The notes beneath the pieces were generated by a model that was not told the origin of the DNA, did not search any database, and saw only the letters and a list, made by a program, of their open reading frames with translations. A stretch of DNA of 12,836 bases, taken from assembly GCA_000997105.1 (NCBI GenBank), contig LCEJ01000044.1:1-12836 (forward strand). Direction: 5' to 3'. How positions within the stretch are numbered: the first letter of the stretch is position 1; every line of letters starts with the position of its first letter. Of the stretch, positions 7,154 through 12,556 are shown one piece after another. This DNA is from Candidatus Daviesbacteria bacterium GW2011_GWA2_42_7. Its GTDB lineage: Bacteria > Patescibacteriota > Microgenomatia > Daviesbacterales > UBA10151. Both the position numbers and the translations under genes were made by a program.

Positions 7154-8245
7154 TTAGCAAATTTTAATATAATTGCCTCCACCTAAATTTTTTACCAGGC
7201 CTGTTATCTCCATCTTTACCAATGAAGCAGATACCTCTGAGGCTGAAAGACCAAGCTCCCTGCAAATTTCATCAATATGCTTCTCTTCATTTACCAAACA
7301 TTCCAACACTTTTCTTTCCACCTCTGTCAGTTTTACCTCACTCTGCACTCTCAACTCTGCACCCTTCACTCTTTCTATTCCTAATTCCTCCAAAATTTCC
7401 TCTGCGGAAGTGACCAACTTCGCCCCTTGCTTAATTAAAAAAGCAGGACCCTTAGAAAATTCTGAAGTAATCGGGCCCGGGACAGCAAATACATCCCGGC
7501 CTTGTTCCAAAGCAGTCCGGGCAGTTATTAAAGATCCTGAGCTTTCGGCTGCCTCTGTTACCAATACTCCCAGTGAAAGCCCGGAAATAATCCGGTTTCG
7601 GGATGGAAAGTTACCGGGTAATGACGGATGGTCGGGAGGAAATTCGCTGACTACCGCGCCATATCCTTCGGTAATACTCGCAGCCAAACGGGTATTTTCC
7701 GGAGGAAAGATACAGTTTAAACCTCCACCCAAAACAGCAATCGTTCTACCACCCGCTGCAATGGCCGCCTGATGCGCTTGCGTGTCCACTCCACGCGCTA
7801 ATCCTGAAACCACAGTCATACCCATGCCCGCCAGCTCAGTAGCAAATTTTTCAGTCACCAGCTTCCCATACCCGGTTACTTTCCTGGTTCCCACCACGGC
7901 GATAGCCCTTTCATCCCCAGGTAAAATTTCTCCTTTATAATATAAAACTGTCGGCGGGTCATAAATTTGCTTCAAAAGCTTTGGGTAGTTTTCATCAAAG
8001 ATAGTGATAAATTTGATACTGGATTTTTTGATAGATTCCAAATATTTTTCCGGCTCTAATTTTTTCCTGGTTTCCACCAAAAGGCTGACTACATTTTGCG
8101 GAATACCGATTTTAATAATCTCTTTTGCCTCTGCCTCCCAAACTAACTTGGGATCGGAAAAATAATCCAACAAAGCCTTCAGTCTCACCGGCCCCAACCC
8201 ATTCACACTATGCAAAGCCAAAAGATAAGCTATATTCTTTATCAC
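7154..8245 (-). CDS. dprA: DNA-processing protein DprA
   Basis: DprA binds incoming single-stranded DNA during natural transformation and loads RecA onto it. The 363-residue protein has an N-terminal helical HhH/SAM-like part (LHSVNGLGPVRLKALL, 11-26). The extended Rossmann domain carries the family signatures AVVGTRKVTGYG (116-127), VVSGLARGVDTQAH (145-158), GGGLNCIFPPEN (173-184), SEFPP, FPSRNRIISGLS (214-224) and EAAESSGSLITA (231-242). The C-terminus is a winged helix (about 305-360). The start is the GTG at 8245, the first start codon before the conserved region. A heptamer-repeat island encodes the linker (291-302). It leads an operon with three envelope genes and lies 37 bp from the PaaX-like gene, behind a copy of that gene's putative operator. 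Other transformation genes are not in view. Confidence 0.95.
   Translation of the reverse strand: MIKNIAYLLALHSVNGLGPVRLKALLDYFSDPKLVWEAEAKEIIKIGIPQNVVSLLVETRKKLEPEKYLESIKKSSIKFITIFDENYPKLLKQIYDPPTVLYYKGEILPGDERAIAVVGTRKVTGYGKLVTEKFATELAGMGMTVVSGLARGVDTQAHQAAIAAGGRTIAVLGGGLNCIFPPENTRLAASITEGYGAVVSEFPPDHPSLPGNFPSRNRIISGLSLGVLVTEAAESSGSLITARTALEQGRDVFAVPGPITSEFSKGPAFLIKQGAKLVTSAEEILEELGIERVKGAELRVQSEVKLTEVERKVLECLVNEEKHIDEICRELGLSASEVSASLVKMEITGLVKNLGGGNYIKIC
7340..7374. repeat. Heptamer tandem repeat in dprA (ACTCTGC type)
   Basis: Five period-7 units on the plus strand: ACTCTGC, ACTCTCA, ACTCTGC, ACCCTTC, ACTCTTT. They encode about residues 291-302 of DprA (RVKGAELRVQSE), the linker between the Rossmann domain and the C-terminal winged helix, and keep the frame. 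Confidence 0.7.
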
Positions 8246-8250
8246 CCTAT

Positions 8251-8281
8251 TTCATTTTCTTTCCGATCGAAAACATTTTGT
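8251..8281. promoter_or_regulatory. Putative regulator site in front of dprA
   Basis: A 31-bp sequence matching 8783-8813 at 26 of 31 positions. The core is CGATCGAAAACATTTTGT, with two CATTTT boxes 21 bp apart (two helical turns). It lies 5 bp before the dprA GTG and ends just inside the stop codon of the PaaX-like gene. It is probably an operator for that regulator. Confidence 0.6.
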
Positions 8282-8282
8282 T

Positions 8283-8780
8283 TTACCGGCCAATATCATC
8301 AGACTCAACCACCATCACCCAATCCTCAATTCCCACTTGCCTGATAAAGTCTCGCAGTGGCTTTGTGCAATCCTTCTTACATCCCCAAACGCTTTTTTGA
8401 AAGCATTGAAAACCCAGTTGTTTTAATTTATGACGCAGAAGATTGCGTGCTGCCCTCCTTTTTTCCGGGATATCCCAACAAACCAATCTCCATTTACCAT
8501 CCCACTTTTCATCCTCCATTTTCATCTTCATCCATAAAGCCCGATCTTTGCCTCTGTCAGTTAGTCGCAGTGTCAATTCCCCATCGCTTAAAAGTTCTAC
8601 CAAACCATTCTCGCGGAGTCTTCTTAGCGCCTGCGACAAGGCTGGTTTTTTTAGATTTCTTTCATATCCCCTTGCATAAAACCAAGAATTGTAAGTAAAA
8701 TCCTCAAACCTTACATAGCCATCAACTGATTTTTCAAGCGCCAGGAGGATTACATTAGTTAAACTCTTTTTTGTCCCCAT
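8283..8780 (-). CDS. PaaX-like transcriptional regulator (winged helix plus Cas2-fold domain)
   Basis: Predicted DNA-binding repressor of 165 residues. Residues 5-80 form a winged helix (LTNVILLALEKSVDGYV, then KKPALSQALRRLRENGLVEL and a wing ending LRLTDRGKDRAL). Residues 94-165 form a ferredoxin-like domain resembling the PaaX C-terminus and Cas2 (DGKWRLVCWDIPEKRRAARN, LGFQCFQKSVWGC, WVMVVES). The linker 83-92 (WMKMKMEDEK) is low-complexity. Such proteins are sometimes labelled Cas2, but no CRISPR or other cas gene is nearby, and the winged helix argues for a regulator. The ATG at 8780 follows a promoter overlapped by a 31-bp motif, repeated in front of dprA 37 bp downstream. It may therefore repress itself and the dprA operon. 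The ligand is unknown. Confidence 0.8.
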   Translation of the reverse strand: MGTKKSLTNVILLALEKSVDGYVRFEDFTYNSWFYARGYERNLKKPALSQALRRLRENGLVELLSDGELTLRLTDRGKDRALWMKMKMEDEKWDGKWRLVCWDIPEKRRAARNLLRHKLKQLGFQCFQKSVWGCKKDCTKPLRDFIRQVGIEDWVMVVESDDIGR

Positions 8781-8782
8781 GT

Positions 8783-8813
8783 TTCATTTTATGGTCGATC
8801 GAAGACATTTTGT
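8783..8813. promoter_or_regulatory. Putative autoregulatory operator of the PaaX-like gene
   Basis: Second copy of the 31-bp motif, with the core CGATCGAAGACATTTTGT and CATTTT boxes 21 bp apart. It covers the -10 and spacer of the regulator promoter and reaches into the -35, so a bound protein would block RNA polymerase. Confidence 0.6.
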
Positions 8814-8816
8814 CAA
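8788..8816 (-). promoter_or_regulatory. Promoter of the PaaX-like regulator, leaderless type
   Basis: On the minus strand a perfect TTGACA (8811-8816), a 17-nt spacer and CATAAA (8788-8793), or TAAAAT (8786-8791) with a 19-nt spacer. The ATG at 8780 lies 5-7 nt after the -10, so the mRNA is predicted to be leaderless. Confidence 0.55.
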
Positions 8817-8849
8817 TACCTACCCCCCTCTAAGATAGAATAGTCAAGA

Positions 8850-8878
8850 TATACAGTGCAGGGACTGTTTGCTATAAT
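8850..8878 (+). promoter_or_regulatory. Extended -10 promoter for the gene at 8886, leaderless type
   Basis: Perfect TATAAT (8873-8878) with an upstream TGC (extended -10), and TATACA at -35 (8850-8855, 4 of 6) with a 17-nt spacer. The ATG at 8886 lies 7 nt downstream. This placement fixes the start at 8886, because the in-frame GTG at 8856 would fall inside the promoter. Confidence 0.65.
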
Positions 8879-8885
8879 CCCCTTC

Positions 8886-9239
8886 ATGGGAAAAGAGAAC
8901 CCACATGAACAATTTAATGCCCGAACTCAAGAAGCAATAGCTCGAATGAAGCTGTCAGCAGAGCAGGTAAAACAAGTCAGGGAACAAAACTCTAGGTTGG
9001 TAAGTACGGCTGGTGAAACTATTGATAAACAGTCTTTACTCAAAAGTATATATCAACTGGCAAATACTCAAGAGGTGCAGGCTACTATTGTTACCGATGC
9101 ATACTGGATAAACGCACTTCTTGCGGTCGGAATACCTACTAATGACATCCTTAAGGCCTGGGACGTAAAAGATGACTTAAGCCGTAATACTAAGGATTTT
9201 ATCAGAGAGCAGCTTGAGAAAGAAAAAGGCCAAGAGTGA
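8886..9239 (+). CDS. Soluble helical protein of unknown function, 117 residues
   Basis: I do not recognise this protein. It looks all-helical: a charged, Gln/Glu-rich N-terminal half (HEQFNARTQEAIARMKLSAE, then QVKQVREQNSRL), then KQSLLKSIYQLANTQEVQAT. A more hydrophobic helix (AYWINALLAVGIPTNDILKAW) leads to a charged C-terminus. There is no Cys, signal peptide or membrane segment. The start at 8886 follows from the promoter 7 nt upstream. It is divergent from the PaaX-like gene, with 105 bp between start codons, so the regulator might also affect it. Its stop lies 6 bp from the mrdA stop, converging. In many bacteria rodA would be expected after mrdA; this gene is there instead. Confidence 0.7.
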   Translation: MGKENPHEQFNARTQEAIARMKLSAEQVKQVREQNSRLVSTAGETIDKQSLLKSIYQLANTQEVQATIVTDAYWINALLAVGIPTNDILKAWDVKDDLSRNTKDFIREQLEKEKGQE

Positions 9240-9245
9240 GTATCA

Positions 9246-10169
9246 CTACTCCCCTAAAGTTTTGGCAGATTCTGTAGCAATGGCATAATTATCCAGGCTT
9301 TTTATATTGCCCTTGTCAGTATTAAAGTACCAGGTGTAAATATCTTTGGCTATGGGAGCCGAGGTGTTAGATCCTTCCCCGCCGGCTTCCACTAAAACCG
9401 TTAAGGCAATCTGGGGGTTATCTGCCGGGGCATAAGAGGTATACCAGGCATGGGTACGGTTTTTGGGGTCACCAAACTCTGCAGTACCGGTCTTTCCTGC
9501 CGTTGGGATAGAAAAGCCAAAAAACGGCCAGGCCGTCCCACCATCTTTCGGGACAGTCGAAAGCCCCTGTTTGACTAAACCAACTTCCTCCTTGCTAAAA
9601 ATGTCTTTTACAACCCTCTCAAAACGGAATTGTTTAACAATGGCATCCGTACTCCCCGGCTGGGTAATTTTTGTTACTAAGTGAGGTTGGATTAAATTCC
9701 CGTCATCTGCCACAAAAGCAGTCGCGGTTAAAATCTGTAGAGGGGTTGCCAAGACAAACCCCTGGCCAATGGCCATATGCAGCGAGTCACCCGGATACCA
9801 GCTTTCCCCGATATTTTCTTCCTTCCAGGCATTATCCGGTATTAGCCCACCCTCTTCCCCCGGTAAATCAATCCCTAATTTTTTCCCCATACCGATTTTT
9901 ACAGCAGTTTCTCCCAAAACCTTTTCCCCTACCATCTGTCCTACCCGGTAAAAGAAGATGTCATTTGACCGCTGCAGCGCCTTTATTATATCCACCATCC
10001 CTTCTTTCCTGCCGTATTCCGTAAAATACCAGTTTGCAAAACTAAAAGATCCTAGATACATTATTCCTGTGTCTTCTATTTGGGTTTGGGCGGTAATTTT
10101 ACCGGAGGAAAGCCCGGCCAATGCAGTTGCTATCTTAAAAGTTTGGGTCGGTGAAGGCATTTCCGTCAA
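9246..10169 (-). CDS. mrdA: Penicillin-binding protein 2, C-terminal fragment after frameshift
   Basis: Transpeptidase domain of PBP2, which cross-links peptidoglycan during cell elongation. It carries the second motif SND (residues 68-70 of this frame, RSNDIFFYRVG), SWYPGDSLHMAIGQGFVLATP typical of class B PBPs, and KTGT (226-229, AGKTGTAEF). The first motif is damaged: the usual YPPGSTFK reads SPTQTFK, so the nucleophile serine position is Gln9. The frame opens at a TTG (10169) inside the upstream reading frame, which is not a credible native start. About 30 residues between the FDGNAF and TFK parts are missing from the joined gene. As written, no active PBP2 can be made; an assembly deletion is a real alternative. 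The stop lies 6 bp from a convergent gene. Confidence 0.9.
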   Translation of the reverse strand: MTEMPSPTQTFKIATALAGLSSGKITAQTQIEDTGIMYLGSFSFANWYFTEYGRKEGMVDIIKALQRSNDIFFYRVGQMVGEKVLGETAVKIGMGKKLGIDLPGEEGGLIPDNAWKEENIGESWYPGDSLHMAIGQGFVLATPLQILTATAFVADDGNLIQPHLVTKITQPGSTDAIVKQFRFERVVKDIFSKEEVGLVKQGLSTVPKDGGTAWPFFGFSIPTAGKTGTAEFGDPKNRTHAWYTSYAPADNPQIALTVLVEAGGEGSNTSAPIAKDIYTWYFNTDKGNIKSLDNYAIATESAKTLGE

Positions 10170-11022
10170 AAGACGGTAAAGAGGCTAAAACTAAAACTTC
10201 TCCGTTTTTTGGGCTTACCCCAACCACTGCCCCACAACACGAGTTAACCTTTTCAAGGCCGGATTTTAAAGATTCAAAAGCCACTTTTTGTAAATCGGCG
10301 TCAATGGCAAGGTATATATTTTTACCGGGGATTGGGTCAACCTTACGCAAAGACCGTAGCTTTTTCCCTGAAGCGTCAACTTCTATAATCTCCGCCCCAT
10401 CCTTACCGCGAAGGAAAGTTTCATAAACTTGTTCAATCCCCGACCTGCCGATACGGTCTCCCATTCTATACCCGGTATATTTAGTGTCTTTAAGCTCTTC
10501 CGGAGATATCTGCCCTACATAGCCCAAGATATGCGCAGTAACAGGCCCGAGTGGATAGTAACGGATTGCGTCAACTTCTAACTCATCCGTAGCCCGGTTC
10601 CCTTTGGCTTCCAGGGAAAGCGCCTCATCACGGCTGATGAATTCTTCCTTTAGCCTAAATCCGGGGTTATTTTCGGCTAATATCTTGCCATTGCGGTCAT
10701 AAATTACCCCCCTGGGGGCATGGATCACTTTGATCTGGATTCGGTTAGAATCGGCAAGTTCCCTATTTTCCTTTCCCTGTACAACCTGAAGGTGAAACAA
10801 CCTTAAAAAGAGTCCGAAGAAAACCACTAAAAATACACAAGCCAGGACAACCAACCTCCAGGGAGAAACTTTTTCCGTCTCCTCTTCCGGCGTAAAATTT
10901 GGAAGGAAATTGTCCTGCCACTCCGGGTCTTTCGACGCTCTCCCAAAATGGCCAAACGGCCTGTTGACCTTTGAAAGTTCGTCTTTAAAAGCCAAACCAA
11001 GTTTTCTTTTGCGGGTTCTCAT
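10135..11022 (-). CDS. mrdA: Penicillin-binding protein 2, N-terminal part (truncated by frameshift)
   Basis: First 295 residues of PBP2 of the elongation machinery. A basic cytoplasmic tail (1-54) precedes one membrane helix (55-75, LVVLACVFLVVFFGLFLRLF). The pedestal/dimerisation domain follows, with APRGVIYDRNGKILAENNPG (102-121), IRYYPLGPVTAHILGYVG (153-170) and DRIGRSGIEQVYETFLRGKDG (189-209). The transpeptidase domain begins at about 235 (IYLAIDADLQKVAFESL, then GAVVGVSPKNGEVLVLASLP). The ATG at 11022 overlaps the mreD stop as TAATG, which decides this start over the in-frame ATG at 11220 that lies inside mreD. The frame ends at TAA (10135-10137), directly after FTDPNF, at a deletion junction; the remainder continues at 9246-10169. 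Confidence 0.9.
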   Translation of the reverse strand: MRTRKRKLGLAFKDELSKVNRPFGHFGRASKDPEWQDNFLPNFTPEEETEKVSPWRLVVLACVFLVVFFGLFLRLFHLQVVQGKENRELADSNRIQIKVIHAPRGVIYDRNGKILAENNPGFRLKEEFISRDEALSLEAKGNRATDELEVDAIRYYPLGPVTAHILGYVGQISPEELKDTKYTGYRMGDRIGRSGIEQVYETFLRGKDGAEIIEVDASGKKLRSLRKVDPIPGKNIYLAIDADLQKVAFESLKSGLEKVNSCCGAVVGVSPKNGEVLVLASLPSFDGNAFTDPNF

Positions 11023-11471
11023 TACTTCCCTATCTTTAATCTGATTTCTTTTTTGACCACAAACCGTTCTTCCCAAAGCCTTAAGGCAAAATAAAACGGC
11101 AGCACCAAGGCGGTTTCTACCAAAAGAAAACCGTAGTTTAACGAAGACCCTAAAAATATATTTACCAGTAAATGTTCTGCCAGCAAAAATATAATTGAAA
11201 GCGGTAATATTGCTATCCAATGGGATGCTAGGTGGGTCTTCCTTATTAGATGGGCAGTCACAACCGCCGCCAAATAGATAAGGCTAAAAAAACCCAAAAT
11301 AGACCCTTGTAAAACGGAAACCAAAAGGCCAAAGCCAAACGCTAACCATAAGTTCTCCTTCCCGGATGAAATAAAACTTCTGACAATAAGAAAGATTAGG
11401 ACTAAATCAAAAGGCAAAAGCGCCCCTTGTAAAAAACTTAAAAATAATAAGACTGAAAGTAAAACCGTCAT
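11022..11471 (-). CDS. mreD: Rod-shape-determining membrane protein MreD
   Basis: MreD is an integral membrane part of the elongation complex that organises lateral cell-wall growth with MreC, PBP2 and RodA. The 149-residue protein is nearly all hydrophobic, with about five membrane segments (roughly 3-32, 40-60, 62-75, 85-108 and 113-130), and ends in a basic tail (RFVVKKEIRLKIGK). Length and segment count fit the family. Its sequence is weakly conserved, so the call rests on position: its start overlaps the mreC stop by 4 bp (ATGA) and its stop overlaps the mrdA start (TAATG). Translational coupling is likely. Confidence 0.85.
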   Translation of the reverse strand: MTVLLSVLLFLSFLQGALLPFDLVLIFLIVRSFISSGKENLWLAFGFGLLVSVLQGSILGFFSLIYLAAVVTAHLIRKTHLASHWIAILPLSIIFLLAEHLLVNIFLGSSLNYGFLLVETALVLPFYFALRLWEERFVVKKEIRLKIGK

Positions 11472-12259
11472 GGATTTCTCATCACAAAAACCGTATCAAG
11501 GTCTACGATATCAAAAAGCGGTAAAACCTTGGCTTGCTTAAAAACTTCATTTTCTTTTCCCAAAACTTCAGAAACCTTACCCATTACCAGCCCCTTTGGC
11601 AAACGCCCTTCTATACCTTCGGAATAAATAAGGTCACCTACCTCAACACCCTCCTGGTGTAAAACCTTATCCATCAAAAGCTCTGACCCGAATTGGCCTT
11701 CTAAGATACCCCGCGCACGGCCTCCTGCTCCTTGGGAAAAAACTGCAATCTTAGAATCAGGGTCAAACGGCAAAAGCACCTGGGAAGATCTTGGGCTTAC
11801 GGCTTCGATCTGCCCAATATAATTATCCTTATAAACAACTGCTTGACCTTCTAAAACCCCGTCATCTGAGCCCCTATCCAGTGACAGGAACCTCCCTGAA
11901 CCGATTACATGTACGGGTAAAAGGTCATAAGTCACAGGGCTTAGTTTATTATACTGGTCAACTAAAGTCTCATTTTCCAAAAGCTTTTTCCTAAGACCAG
12001 AGTTCTCTGTCAAAAGCTCTCCCATCTGTATCCTTAAAGCCGTATTTTCAAAATAAGCTTGTCTGGCGGTAAAAATAAACCGGAAACTTTCTCCCAAATA
12101 AGTTGCGGATTTATAAAGGCCATACTGGACAGGGATAGTTACAGTCTGCACTAAAGATTTAGGAGTATTTAAAAAATGTAAACTATCAAAAAACATCAAA
12201 AGAAAGGTGAGAAAAACCAAACTAAGTAAAAGCTTAAGATCGGGAAAAGCAGCTTTCAT
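11468..12259 (-). CDS. mreC: Rod-shape-determining protein MreC
   Basis: MreC is a single-pass membrane protein that scaffolds the elongation machinery outside the membrane and activates PBP2. The 263 residues show a short cytoplasmic N-terminus, a membrane helix (9-27), a coiled coil (about 65-107, with ALRIQMGELLTENSGLRKKL) and the paired beta domains of the family. The latter carry VHVIGSGRFLSLDRGSDDGV, VVYKDNYIGQIEAVSPRSSQ, VLLPFDPDSKIAV, GRARGILEGQ, GDLIYSEGIEGRLPKGLVMG and, near the end, LFDIVDLDTVFVM. Length is normal and no gap is seen. It is the first gene of the mreC-mreD-mrdA operon; no mreB is in view upstream, where a divergent gene lies instead. Confidence 0.95.
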   Translation of the reverse strand: MKAAFPDLKLLLSLVFLTFLLMFFDSLHFLNTPKSLVQTVTIPVQYGLYKSATYLGESFRFIFTARQAYFENTALRIQMGELLTENSGLRKKLLENETLVDQYNKLSPVTYDLLPVHVIGSGRFLSLDRGSDDGVLEGQAVVYKDNYIGQIEAVSPRSSQVLLPFDPDSKIAVFSQGAGGRARGILEGQFGSELLMDKVLHQEGVEVGDLIYSEGIEGRLPKGLVMGKVSEVLGKENEVFKQAKVLPLFDIVDLDTVFVMRNP

Positions 12260-12267
12260 CCAAAGCT

Positions 12268-12273
12268 AATATA
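12268..12273 (-). promoter_or_regulatory. -10 box for the mreC operon
   Basis: TATATT on the minus strand, 8 nt before the mreC ATG; no clear -35. It faces the plus-strand promoter at 12281-12309, whose -35 begins 7 bp away. Polymerase can probably occupy only one of the two at a time. Confidence 0.4.
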
Positions 12274-12280
12274 CCAGGTA

Positions 12281-12309
12281 TTGACAAAAGATAAAAGTTT
12301 GCATATAGT
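12281..12309 (+). promoter_or_regulatory. Sigma-70-type promoter for the zinc-ribbon gene
   Basis: Perfect -35 TTGACA (12281-12286), exact 17-nt spacer, and TATAGT as -10 (12304-12309, 5 of 6). This is the best consensus promoter in the window. The ATG at 12331 is 21 nt downstream, so this transcript has a short leader, without a clear Shine-Dalgarno sequence. Confidence 0.7.
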
Positions 12310-12330
12310 CTTTCCAACTGCTCCTCTGAA

Positions 12331-12516
12331 ATGGCTGAACAAGAGCAAGCAATTTGTCCTGAATGTAAGCAACCCGCTGAAAAGATTACCAATAACGAGA
12401 CGCAACTTGGTTTGTGGTGGCATAAAGACATTTCAGATCCCAAAAAGTGTAACAGGACAAATTGGGGGTCATACGATGAGATACTGGCAATTATGAGGTC
12501 AAGGAAAAGTAAATGA
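12331..12516 (+). CDS. Small zinc-ribbon-like protein, 61 residues
   Basis: The N-terminal CPEC (Cys9, Cys12) forms a zinc knuckle. His31 (LWWHKD) and Cys40 (PKKC) are possible third and fourth ligands, spaced C-x2-C-x18-H-x8-C. The C-terminus is basic (MRSRKSK). No signal or membrane segment is seen. It could bind nucleic acid or protein; no specific function is recognised. A strong promoter precedes it. The next gene starts 40 bp after its stop, and AGGGTGACCCT (12516-12526), a short palindrome, lies between them. It may share a transcript with the phosphoribosyltransferase-like gene. Confidence 0.65.
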   Translation: MAEQEQAICPECKQPAEKITNNETQLGLWWHKDISDPKKCNRTNWGSYDEILAIMRSRKSK

Positions 12517-12556
12517 GGGTGACCCTGCCAATAAATCGGCGCGTAATTTAAGATTT

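Noticed and set aside
8506..8535. A fifth heptamer island in the PaaX-like gene
   Set aside because: TTTTCATC recurs at 13 bp and the 7-bp phase is lost after two units. It is low-complexity and at best a degenerate copy, so it is not listed as a repeat.
8283..8780. A Cas2 nuclease and hence a CRISPR locus
   Set aside because: The Cas2-like fold is only the C-terminal half. An N-terminal winged helix is present, and no repeats-with-spacers or other cas genes are in the window; PaaX-type regulators share this fold.
8856..8885. GTG at 8856 as the start of the 117-residue protein
   Set aside because: A perfect TATAAT lies inside this stretch, 7 nt before the ATG at 8886, so it is promoter rather than coding.
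9234..9248. A bidirectional terminator between the convergent genes
   Set aside because: AGTGA-GTA-TCACT gives only a 5-bp stem with a 3-nt loop and no T-tract.
10135..11220. A longer PBP2 starting at the ATG at 11220
   Set aside because: The extra 66 residues lie wholly inside mreD in another frame and do not resemble a PBP2 N-terminus. The ATG at 11022 overlaps the mreD stop as expected for an operon.
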